Source: Herpetosiphon giganteus
GTDB lineage: Bacteria > Chloroflexota > Chloroflexia > Chloroflexales > Herpetosiphonaceae
Direction of reading: 5' to 3'
DNA length: 60,476 bases
NCBI RefSeq assembly: GCF_016907925.1
Contig: NZ_JAFBCZ010000036.1
Coordinates: 1-60,476, forward strand
Part shown: piece by piece, positions 1-6,412 of the stretch
How the letters are laid out: each line of letters starts with the position of its first letter
How positions within the stretch are numbered: position 1 is the stretch's first letter
Made by a program: the position numbers and the translations under genes
Notes under the pieces: model-generated
The model's input: the letters and a program-made list of their open reading frames with translations, nothing else
The model's database searches: none
What the model was told of the DNA's origin: nothing

Positions 1-117
1 ACGATGGGCAACGACCGTGACGCGGGGTGGCCGGCTCGGGACGGCCATGCCCTAACATCCATTAATACCCATTTCCCAACCTGTCCGCCCTTAAAGGGGC
101 TAGGGGGTGAGGGAACC

Positions 118-891
118 TTACAGCAAACTAATTAGCCAGTGCAGCAACGGAGCCATGAGCAATGCTGGTAGCAACGAAGCCACCCGAATTTTGGTCAGAT
201 CAAGCAGATTGATGCCCACGCCAACCACCATCAAACCGCCAACCCCCGTGATGATCAGCACACGTGGATCGACCGCTGGATTGGGCAAAATTGTGGCTAA
301 GGAGCCAGCTGCGAGCGCTACGCCACCTTGATAGATCAAAATAATCAGAATCGAAAAGCCCACGCCAATGCCAAAACTGCTGGCCAAAGCGACAGCCGCC
401 AATCCATCAAGCGCTGCCTTGATCACCAACAACTGCGAATCGCCAACCAAGCCATTGTTGATGCTGCCAATCAAGGTCATTGGGCCAATACAGAAGAGCA
501 ACGAAGCTGCGACAAAGCCCTCGGTAAAGCGTCCGCTGCCGCGAAATTTGGCTTTGAGCCAATCGCCAAGCGCCGCTAAACGCTCCTCAACGCGCCACCA
601 CTCGCCAAGCAAGCCACCAACCACCAAGCCCACCAAGCCAATCACCACGCCATCGACGACAATTGGTTGGCTGGCTTGGGCCGTGCTTTGCAAGGTTGCG
701 CCTGCTTTATTCATGCTGCCAGCCATCGATAACCCAATAAACAGCGTTACCAAGCCTAATGCTTGCATAATCACGGTTTGCATGCGTTCTGGCAAGCGCC
801 CGCGTAGCGCCAAACCTAAGCCCGTGCCGAGTGCTACCGTCACGATGTTGATGATTGTTCCATTGAGCTTTGCCCACAGACTGAGATCCAT
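118..891 (-). CDS. DUF554 family membrane protein
   Basis: Predicted 257-residue integral membrane protein of the DUF554 (YdfK/YqgA-like) family; function is not established for the family. The sequence is almost entirely hydrophobic Gly/Ala/Leu/Val segments, about six to seven membrane spans, with the family-like N-terminus containing NGTIINIVTVALGTGLGL and a conserved GPMTLIGSINNGL stretch in the middle. The reading frame extends further upstream, through a terminator and into the tRNA gene, so I place the start at the ATG at 891, preceded by GGAG about nine bases upstream (TTTAGGAGTACGCAGG). It lies downstream of the tRNA-Arg gene on the same strand but is separated from it by a terminator hairpin. 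Confidence in family is high, in function low. Confidence 0.85.
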   Translation of the reverse strand: MDLSLWAKLNGTIINIVTVALGTGLGLALRGRLPERMQTVIMQALGLVTLFIGLSMAGSMNKAGATLQSTAQASQPIVVDGVVIGLVGLVVGGLLGEWWRVEERLAALGDWLKAKFRGSGRFTEGFVAASLLFCIGPMTLIGSINNGLVGDSQLLVIKAALDGLAAVALASSFGIGVGFSILIILIYQGGVALAAGSLATILPNPAVDPRVLIITGVGGLMVVGVGINLLDLTKIRVASLLPALLMAPLLHWLISLL

Positions 892-911
892 CCTGCGTAC
901 TCCTAAACAAA

Positions 912-939
912 AACCACGAAGCCTTGGCGCTTCGTGGTT
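912..939 (-). terminator. Intrinsic terminator of tRNA-Arg
   Basis: A perfect 10-bp stem (AACCACGAAG / CTTCGTGGTT) with an 8-base loop. On the minus strand it follows the tRNA 3' end by about ten bases and is followed by TTTTGTTT, as expected for a rho-independent terminator. The stem uses the CCACGAAG word that also recurs in the dispersed intergenic repeats. Confidence 0.75.
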
Positions 940-949
940 GTTTGGCATA

Positions 950-1026
950 TGGTGACCCCGGCGCGACTCGAACGCGCGACACACAGTTTAGGAAACTGTT
1001 GCTCTATCCACCTGAGCTACGGGATC
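950..1026 (-). tRNA. tRNA-Arg (anticodon CCT)
   Basis: Read on the minus strand this folds as a full cloverleaf: acceptor GATCCCG pairs with CGGGGTC (one T-G wobble), the D arm has GCTC..GAGC, the anticodon stem ACAGT/ACTGT encloses the loop TTCCTAA with anticodon CCT (decoding AGG), and the T arm has GCGCG-TTCGAGT-CGCGC. The discriminator is A and the 3' CCA is encoded in the genome. Confidence 0.95.
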
Positions 1027-1074
1027 GTACCAACGGCAATTATGCTTAAGCCCGCCCGAAATGTCAACCCCGTA

Positions 1075-1488
1075 TAAACAAGGATGAGGGATGAGGGATG
1101 AAAGTCAAAAGTCAAAAGGCAAAAGTCAAAATGAACCGAGAGAGCATAGAAAAGGATGAAGGATGAAGGATGAAGGATGAAAGGGAGAAGGCAAAAGGCA
1201 AAATGCAAAATGAACCGAGAGCGCATAGAAAAGGATGAGGGATGAAGGAGCGAACATAGAACAAAGAGCATAGAGCATATTAACCACGAAGAGCGCGAAG
1301 GGCACAAATAGTTTGTTGCTGTGCTGGCTGCATTGCCAACAAATCTCAGCGAACCACTAAACCAGCACCCCTCGCCCGCGTTCAGTGGGAGAGGGGCTGG
1401 GGGTGAGGGCATGCATTTGGTTGTAAAGCCAAATGCCAAATGCCAATAGCCAATAGCCTAATCACTTCGTGTTCTTCGTGGTTAAAAA
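1075..1488. repeat. Intergenic block of short dispersed repeats
   Basis: This 460-base gap holds no convincing gene. It is built of simple words: GGATGAAGGATGAAGG runs, AAAAGGCAAAAGTCAAAA, ATAGAGCATAG words, a CCACGAAGAGCGCGAAGGGC segment near 1284-1310, a CCCTCGCCCGCG..GGGGCTGGGGGTGAGGG segment at about 1368-1410, and AATGCCAAATGCCAATAGCC words just after. Within it, a unit of about 79 bases containing ATGAACCGAGAG(A/C)GCATAG is duplicated in tandem (copies start near 1131 and 1210). The same words recur in other gaps of the window. Confidence 0.7.
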
Positions 1489-2337
1489 TTAAATCTGTAG
1501 GCCAATTTCAAACGTTGCGCTATAGCCTTGGCCGTTTGGCACAACCGTCAAAATTGTTTGGCCGGCGCTTTGTTGATAGATGCCATCGCCATCGTTGAGC
1601 AGGGTGCGCACGCCTTTGGCAACATATGGCGCTTGGGCATGCACCACATCGGTCAAGCTTTCATCGAAGAAAAATTGTGAAGTGAATTCATAGCCTGCAT
1701 CGGTGCGAATTTTAAAGTGAATATGCACCGCCCGCCCTTGATACCAGCCAGGATAGATGGTGGTGAAATTGGCAACGCCAGCGTCATCGGTGCGCTGATA
1801 GCCACGCAAGAATTTTTGACCAACCGTGTTGAAGCTGCGATCAGTCGCATCCGAATAGACTCCATCAGCATCGCAATGCCACAAATCGACAATTGCCCCA
1901 GCTAAGGCCGTACACGTGCCAGCACCAATTTGGCTGACCACCACTTTAACATCCAATTGCGTGCCTGCACTCACCGCATTATTGCTAGGATCAGAGCGAA
2001 TGTCGGAGCGTTCTAATTTTTCATCAACAAAATAAGGACCTTCGGTTAGTTCGGGCCGTACAATACAGCTGGGCAAGGCTGCAACGGCCTCGCTGGTGGC
2101 GGTTGCCTCGACTGTGCTGGTTGCGGCGCTGGTCGCCGTTGCAACCTCGCCGATTGTGTTGGTTGCTGCTGTTGTGGCAGTTGTCGTTGGCGCATTGGCC
2201 TGCGCAACGCTGGTTGCAGTTGGCGCTACCTCGCTGCTACAACCAGCCAAAACCGCTGCCGATCCAGCCAACCCAAACAGCTTGAGCACCTCGCGGCGAC
2301 TCAAAATCCGGCCAACTGGTTGATCATCATTATCCAT
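1489..2337 (-). CDS. Tat-exported lipoprotein, intradiol ring-cleavage dioxygenase-like
   Basis: A 282-residue protein with a twin-arginine signal (SRREVLKLFG, residues 13-22) running into a lipobox LAGC (Cys33), so it is probably a Tat-exported lipoprotein. A low-complexity Ala/Thr linker covers residues 35-88. The rest matches the intradiol dioxygenase fold: GAIVDLWHCDADGVYSD (near 147-163) and PGWYQGRAVHIHF (196-208). By alignment with protocatechuate/catechol dioxygenases the non-haem iron ligands would be Tyr161, Tyr199, His205 and His207, all present. It may oxidise a catechol-type aromatic outside the membrane, but the substrate cannot be read from sequence. The ATG at 2337 has AAGGAG seven bases upstream. 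It is a single gene with no aromatic-pathway neighbours. Confidence 0.85.
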   Translation of the reverse strand: MDNDDQPVGRILSRREVLKLFGLAGSAAVLAGCSSEVAPTATSVAQANAPTTTATTAATNTIGEVATATSAATSTVEATATSEAVAALPSCIVRPELTEGPYFVDEKLERSDIRSDPSNNAVSAGTQLDVKVVVSQIGAGTCTALAGAIVDLWHCDADGVYSDATDRSFNTVGQKFLRGYQRTDDAGVANFTTIYPGWYQGRAVHIHFKIRTDAGYEFTSQFFFDESLTDVVHAQAPYVAKGVRTLLNDGDGIYQQSAGQTILTVVPNGQGYSATFEIGLQI

Positions 2338-2416
2338 GGCAATAACTCCTTGTGCATAAACCGCCCAAGCAGCATAGCAAAGAATAATGAAGAAAACTTA
2401 AAGATTTTATAAGTAA

Positions 2417-2788
2417 TTAGCTAAACATGTGGATTAATAATGCCACCAAGGCGATGATTGCTGGGCCACCTTGGACCAATAAAATCGAGCGTTTGGCCGT
2501 CAAGCCGCCATAAATTGCCGCTACCACCACACAACACACGAAAAATAATTGAATTTGTAAGCCAAAATCACGATTGTGATGCACCAAGCCCCAAATTAAG
2601 CCCGCCGCCAAAAAACCATTGTACAAGCCTTGATTGGCCGCCAACGATTTGGTTTGTTGGGCAAACTCAGGGGTCAAGCCAAACGATTTGGCAGTGCGTG
2701 GCTTGGTCCAAGCAAACATTTCCAAATACAAAATATAGATGTGTTCGACCGCCACCAAGCCCACCAAAATTAAACTTACGATTGCCAT
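2417..2788 (-). CDS. DUF1304 family small membrane protein
   Basis: A 123-residue protein with about four hydrophobic segments. It carries the DUF1304 hallmarks: an N-terminal VEHIYILYLEMFAW stretch (residues 14-27), then FGLTPEF and NQGLYNGFLAAGL (52-64). The family is widespread and of unknown function. It lies just upstream, on the same strand, of the dioxygenase-like lipoprotein; the 80-base gap has no evident terminator, so co-transcription is possible but unproven. Confidence 0.8.
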   Translation of the reverse strand: MAIVSLILVGLVAVEHIYILYLEMFAWTKPRTAKSFGLTPEFAQQTKSLAANQGLYNGFLAAGLIWGLVHHNRDFGLQIQLFFVCCVVVAAIYGGLTAKRSILLVQGGPAIIALVALLIHMFS

Positions 2789-2819
2789 GACCTACCGCCT
2801 TTCCTTGGTTGCCAACTGT

Positions 2820-3192
2820 TGACAACTAGCTAGCTATAGTACCGCAAAAAGTCAAAAGTCAGAAGGCAAAAGGCAAAGGATGAAGAAATATCATAGAGCA
2901 TAGGGATCAGGGGTCGGGGATAAGTGATTAAGCTATAGGTTATGGGAAGATAATCAGAAAAATCTGTGCAATCTGTGGCTAAAATAAGTATTCGTGGAAT
3001 TCGTGCAATTCGTGGCTAAAAAGATTGCTTCGCGCTCTTCGCGCCCTTCGCGGTTTCCATCCTTCGTGCTCTTCGTGGATCTGATAACAACAAAGCATAT
3101 TTTAGGGGAACACAGGGGATGAAAACCCCCTGTGTTCCCCGCCTTGAGGCGGGGCGGAGGGGTGGTGATTCCAATGCCCTTTCTAAAATTAT
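2820..3192. repeat. Intergenic repeat block with two-hairpin element
   Basis: No gene is seen in this 400-base gap. It contains AAAAGTCAAAAGTCAG and GGCAAAAGGCAAAGGATGAAG words, ATAGAGCATAGGG, a run of TTCGTGGAATTCGTGCAATTC and CTTCGCGCTCTTCGCGCCC words (about 2990-3082), and then a structured element at 3101-3170. In that element GGGGAACACAGGGG (3105-3118) pairs perfectly with CCCCTGTGTTCCCC (3127-3140), and CCCCGCC pairs with GGCGGGG just after. A second copy of the element occurs on the other strand near 60232-60300. Confidence 0.75.
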
Positions 3193-4074
3193 TTAGCCTC
3201 TGCTTAGTTCATCCTCGATTGGCAGCCAGCGATAGGCCGCACCCTCGGGCACAACATAGCCAAAGCTTGGAGTTGGAAAGTGGCATGGCGCAACCAAGGT
3301 TTTGCCATCACTTACTTGGCCTAAAACCGCCAGCCGCGTGGCATGTGCTTGATCACTATCAACATCCAAACCAGTTGCAAAGCTTGGCTCGAACATTTGA
3401 ATCGGGTTGAAAAATATATCGCCAGCAAGCAACACTCGTTCGCCAGTGCCATGATCAATGACAAGCGCGGTGTGGCCTGGGCTATGGCCTGGGGTAAACC
3501 AAGTTGTGATGCCTTCTGCCAGTTCAAAATCTGCATCAAAAAACTCAAGCCGACCTTGGGCTTCGAGCCATAAAACTTGATCCTGTAAGTAGCCAGCGCG
3601 CTCAGGGCTGTGCTGTTGCATAAAGGCAATCAGGCCTTTTTCTGCTTGGTGCGCCAAATAACGCGCATTCGGAAATCGCGCCTGCAACGTGCCATCGACA
3701 TAATGGGTATTTAAACCAACATGATCAACGTGTAAATGAGTTAGAAAGACGGTATCAATCGCTGCCGGATCAACGCCCAGCAATGCCAATTGGGCTTCAA
3801 GTTGTTGGCTGCTGAGTGGTTGGGTTGGCGCTGGAGCCTTGCCCAAACCAGTATCAACCAAAATCGTGCGCTCTGCTTGTTGAATCAGGTAGCAATGCAC
3901 GCGGCCTAGTAGGGTTTCCGCATTGTAAAACGAGCTGGGATAGCTTTCGCGAACTTTATCCCAAACGTCGCCGTTGACCGGCAGTATTGGCCATGGCGTG
4001 GTGACATCGACGATTGCCGTGATTGTGCTTGGCCCAAGCTGAATTGTGCGATGCTGAAGCGCTGTTGCCATCAA
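3193..4074 (-). CDS. MBL-fold metallo-hydrolase (lactonase/glyoxalase-like)
   Basis: A 293-residue metallo-beta-lactamase-fold enzyme. The metal-binding motif HLHVDH is at 113-118, a second metal histidine is likely in TPGHSPGH (194-201), and LAGD near 216-219 would supply the bridging aspartate. The overall arrangement resembles the N-acyl-homoserine-lactone lactonase/quercetinase-like branch, so a soluble hydrolase acting on a lactone or ester is plausible; the substrate is unknown. It is transcribed divergently from the TetR gene, and its promoter overlaps two TetR-type palindromes, so the two genes probably form a ligand-inducible pair. The start could be either of the first two Met codons. 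Confidence 0.8.
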   Translation of the reverse strand: MMATALQHRTIQLGPSTITAIVDVTTPWPILPVNGDVWDKVRESYPSSFYNAETLLGRVHCYLIQQAERTILVDTGLGKAPAPTQPLSSQQLEAQLALLGVDPAAIDTVFLTHLHVDHVGLNTHYVDGTLQARFPNARYLAHQAEKGLIAFMQQHSPERAGYLQDQVLWLEAQGRLEFFDADFELAEGITTWFTPGHSPGHTALVIDHGTGERVLLAGDIFFNPIQMFEPSFATGLDVDSDQAHATRLAVLGQVSDGKTLVAPCHFPTPSFGYVVPEGAAYRWLPIEDELSRG

Positions 4075-4096
4075 TGACTCCTTGCTTTTGTTGGTA

Positions 4097-4105
4097 TGCT
4101 ATACT
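4097..4105 (+). promoter_or_regulatory. Possible extended -10 promoter for the TetR gene
   Basis: TGCTATACT is an extended -10 (TGN-TATACT) reading toward the TetR gene. No good -35 is seen. A transcript starting near 4112 would run across both palindromes, which would give autorepression. Confidence 0.4.
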
Positions 4106-4115
4106 GATTGAATAT

Positions 4116-4133
4116 GTTGAATTAGCGTTCAAC
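4116..4133. promoter_or_regulatory. TetR operator candidate, distal copy
   Basis: GTTGAA-TTAGCG-TTCAAC: arms of 6 bp form an inverted repeat with the same half-sites and spacing as the perfect palindrome at 4142-4159. The centres are 26 bp apart. It covers the expected start of the MBL-hydrolase transcript. Confidence 0.65.
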
Positions 4134-4136
4134 TTG

Positions 4137-4166
4137 ATTATATTGAACTATAGTTCAATTTGTCAA
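4137..4166 (-). promoter_or_regulatory. Promoter of the MBL hydrolase gene
   Basis: On the minus strand TTGACA (4166-4161), an 18-base spacer and TATAAT (4142-4137) form a near-consensus sigma-70 type promoter reading into the MBL gene. The perfect palindrome 4142-4159 fills the spacer, so a bound repressor would directly block polymerase. Confidence 0.7.
4142..4159. promoter_or_regulatory. TetR operator candidate, perfect 18-bp palindrome
   Basis: ATTGAACTATAGTTCAAT is a perfect inverted repeat located 22 bases before the TetR start codon and between the -35 and -10 of the divergent promoter. Size and position fit a TetR-family operator. Confidence 0.75.
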
Positions 4167-4180
4167 GAGGGAAATTAATA

Positions 4181-4759
4181 ATGGCTGATGATTCCAAAAC
4201 TGTGAAAAAACCAACAGCCCAACGATCCGATGCCCAACAAAACCATGGACGGATTCTGGCGGCAGCCAAAGTGCGTTTTGCCAGCGACGGCCCAAACGCC
4301 GCGATGGATGCGATTGCGCGGGATGCAGGCGTGGCGGTTGGCACGCTCTATCATCATTTTGGCTCCAAAGAAGGCTTGCTGAATCTGGTGATTCATGAGC
4401 ATTTTCAGGTGGTGATGGATTTTCTGGCAGGCTTGCAGGATTCGGATGACGCTTGGTGGGCGGTCGAGCAGCTGGTGCGCGGCATGGCCAAACGCCAGCT
4501 CAAAGATCGGGCGTTTAAAACCATGATTCAGCAACATACAAATTTAATTGAAGCCAGCAGCCAAGCCAAACAGGGCATCAATCCAGCAATGCAAAGCCTG
4601 ATTGACCGCGCCAAAGCGGCTGGGGTGGTGCGCGCCGATCTGCAAGCGGGCGATTTATCGGGCTTGTTGGCGGGCTTGCCGATCGGTGATGATCAGGCTG
4701 AGCAGCGCGAACGCTATTTGGCAATTGTGTTGCAGGGCATCAAAAGCGAAAGCGCATAA
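4181..4759 (+). CDS. TetR family transcriptional regulator
   Basis: A 192-residue regulator. The N-terminal helix-turn-helix is typical of TetR: ILAAAKVRFASDGPNAAMDAIARDAGVAVGTLYHHFGSKE lies at roughly residues 23-62, with the recognition helix around GVAVGTLYHHF. The C-terminal half is a variable ligand-binding domain with no recognisable specificity. The frame is open from a TTG at 4160, but the ATG at 4181 has AGAGGGA eight bases upstream and is preferred. The gene is divergent from the MBL hydrolase, and the region between them has two matching palindromes, so it likely represses itself and that gene until a ligand (possibly the hydrolase's substrate) appears. Confidence 0.88.
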   Translation: MADDSKTVKKPTAQRSDAQQNHGRILAAAKVRFASDGPNAAMDAIARDAGVAVGTLYHHFGSKEGLLNLVIHEHFQVVMDFLAGLQDSDDAWWAVEQLVRGMAKRQLKDRAFKTMIQQHTNLIEASSQAKQGINPAMQSLIDRAKAAGVVRADLQAGDLSGLLAGLPIGDDQAEQRERYLAIVLQGIKSESA

Positions 4760-4844
4760 GCATGTATAATGGGGCGGGCAGACTCCATTTGGCGGGTTTG
4801 CCATTGAATTTGCTTGCTCAACAACGCATGAAGGAGCGTTTTCA

Positions 4845-5588
4845 ATGCAATACGGCACCAAATTAGCCGAAGGCAAAACCAAGATTATCTATGCTCACCC
4901 TGAAGACCAAAGCTTGGCCTATATGCTGCAAAAGGATTCGATTAGCGCTGGCGATGGGGCACGACGCAATGAAATCGAAGGAAAAGGCGCGATCAGCGGT
5001 CGCACCTCGGCTAATGTCTTTGCTTTGCTCAATTGCAGTGGCGTGCGCACCCACTACAAAGCTGATCCTGAACCTGGGTTGATGCTGGTTGAACGCTGCG
5101 ATATGTTGCCCTTGGAAGTTGTGATGCGGCGCTTGGCAACTGGCTCATATTGCCGTCGCCACCCTGAAACGCCAGAAGGCACGCGCTTTAGCCCACCGTT
5201 GGTTGAGTTTTTCTATAAAGACGATGCCAATCACGATCCGCAAATTGATTTGGCTGGGATTGTGGCAAAGGGCTTGGCAACAGCTGAGGAAGTGCATTTT
5301 ATTGAGCAAGAAGGCACGCGCGTGTTTGAATTGCTCGAACAAACCTGGGCCGAACGCGGCGTGCAATTGGTCGACCTTAAAATTGAATTTGGCCGCACTC
5401 CCGATGGCACGCTGATCGTGGCCGATATGATCGACAACGATTCATGGCGCTTGTGGCCCGATGGCGATAAGAGCAAAATGCTCGATAAGCAAATTTATCG
5501 TAATTTGCAAACTGTCACCGACGAAGCGTTGCAAAATCTCAAAGCCAAATATGAAGAAGTTCGCGATATTACCGAGAGCTTCCGCTAA
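4845..5588 (+). CDS. purC: Phosphoribosylaminoimidazole-succinocarboxamide synthase
   Basis: A 247-residue SAICAR synthetase, which ligates aspartate to CAIR with ATP in purine synthesis. The whole protein matches the short bacterial form: N-terminal LAEGKTKIIY (nucleotide-binding strand), EVVMRRLATGSYCRR (near 90-104), a PLVEFFYKDDANHDP segment, LVDLKIEFG, and the TLIVADMIDNDSWRLWPDG block near 188-206. The ATG is preceded by AAGGAG at 4831-4836. TATAAT at 4765-4770 may be its -10, without a clear -35. It is a stand-alone gene; no other purine genes are in the window. A terminator follows at 5603-5638. Confidence 0.95.
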   Translation: MQYGTKLAEGKTKIIYAHPEDQSLAYMLQKDSISAGDGARRNEIEGKGAISGRTSANVFALLNCSGVRTHYKADPEPGLMLVERCDMLPLEVVMRRLATGSYCRRHPETPEGTRFSPPLVEFFYKDDANHDPQIDLAGIVAKGLATAEEVHFIEQEGTRVFELLEQTWAERGVQLVDLKIEFGRTPDGTLIVADMIDNDSWRLWPDGDKSKMLDKQIYRNLQTVTDEALQNLKAKYEEVRDITESFR

Positions 5589-5602
5589 ATTATTGCTGTT
5601 CC

Positions 5603-5638
5603 AAACCGCGTTCCATTATTTTGGAGCGCGGTTTTACG
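5603..5638 (+). terminator. Terminator after purC
   Basis: AAACCGCGTTCC (5603-5614) pairs with GGAGCGCGGTTT (5623-5634) with one G-U pair, loop ATTATTTT, followed by a short T run. It also closes the convergent gene that ends at 5639. Confidence 0.7.
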
Positions 5639-6412
5639 TTAAGAGAGAAATTGCAATGGCCGCCGCGCTGCCGCAATGCCTGCTTGCACAATCCGTTGTG
5701 CCACCTCAACTCGATAGCGCCAATGCTCGATCTTGGTATCATAGGTTGCTGCTTCACTTTGCTGAGCCTCTACATCAGCGGCTTGGGCTTGAAACTGATC
5801 GGGAATTTCCCAATCTAAGCCATCAACTTCACAATAATTCAGCTTAAACCCACCGCGATGCAGCAAAATTGGCCATTCAGCATCGGTGCCAAGCGCATCA
5901 ATTGGCGGGCTATTGGCCAAAATAAAATGCGCCGCAACTGGCGTGAAGCCGCGTGCTCCAGCGCTAAAATCCATTGGCGTGCCCAAAAAGAACGAGGCCA
6001 TCGTATTGCTGGTGCGCTCGGTTTCGATCAAGGCGCGAGCATGGGTGGCATAGGCTTGCCAAGTGCGGCCAATAATCAAACAATGGGTTTGCGAACGCTG
6101 AGCGATGCTGGTTAACTCGCTGGGTCGGGTTTCGATCCAGCGCAAAGCCCGATCAAAATCAATCGCATGAATATAATTTGGTTGGGCTTTGAGCGCTTCC
6201 GCCAAGGCCACATGCCTGCCCTGCGCCCACTCGCTGGTTGGCACGGCGCGCACATTCGGCAAGTTGTTGAGCGTTTGCAATAGCTCTGGCTCAATCGTTG
6301 GCGGCGTGCTGATCACAATCGAGCGATAGAGCTGGTTTAATTGGGGCAAGAGCCGTTCAAAGCGGGCCAATTCGCCACGTGGTTGCCAAGCTGAGGCTAA
6401 AACGATGCTCAT
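5639..6412 (-). CDS. Unknown protein, possibly glycosyltransferase-like
   Basis: A 257-residue soluble protein I do not firmly recognise. Features include an N-terminal strand-helix start (MSIVLASAWQPRG) followed by ERLLPQLNQLY and a strand IVISTPP, then a HAIDFDRALRW segment near residues 82-92 that resembles the acidic D-x-D region of GT-A glycosyltransferases, a GARGFTPVAAHFI segment and DALGTDAEWPILLHRGG. This order resembles nucleotide-sugar-dependent transferases, but that is inference. Its ATG overlaps the recJ stop (ATGA, 4 bases), so it is translationally coupled to recJ. There is no secretion signal. Confidence 0.6.
   Translation of the reverse strand: MSIVLASAWQPRGELARFERLLPQLNQLYRSIVISTPPTIEPELLQTLNNLPNVRAVPTSEWAQGRHVALAEALKAQPNYIHAIDFDRALRWIETRPSELTSIAQRSQTHCLIIGRTWQAYATHARALIETERTSNTMASFFLGTPMDFSAGARGFTPVAAHFILANSPPIDALGTDAEWPILLHRGGFKLNYCEVDGLDWEIPDQFQAQAADVEAQQSEAATYDTKIEHWRYRVEVAQRIVQAGIAAARRPLQFLS

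Noticed and set aside
2096-2323. Plus-strand open frame of 75 residues
   Set aside because: It is the reverse of the Ala/Thr-rich linker of the lipoprotein; no ribosome site or known motif.
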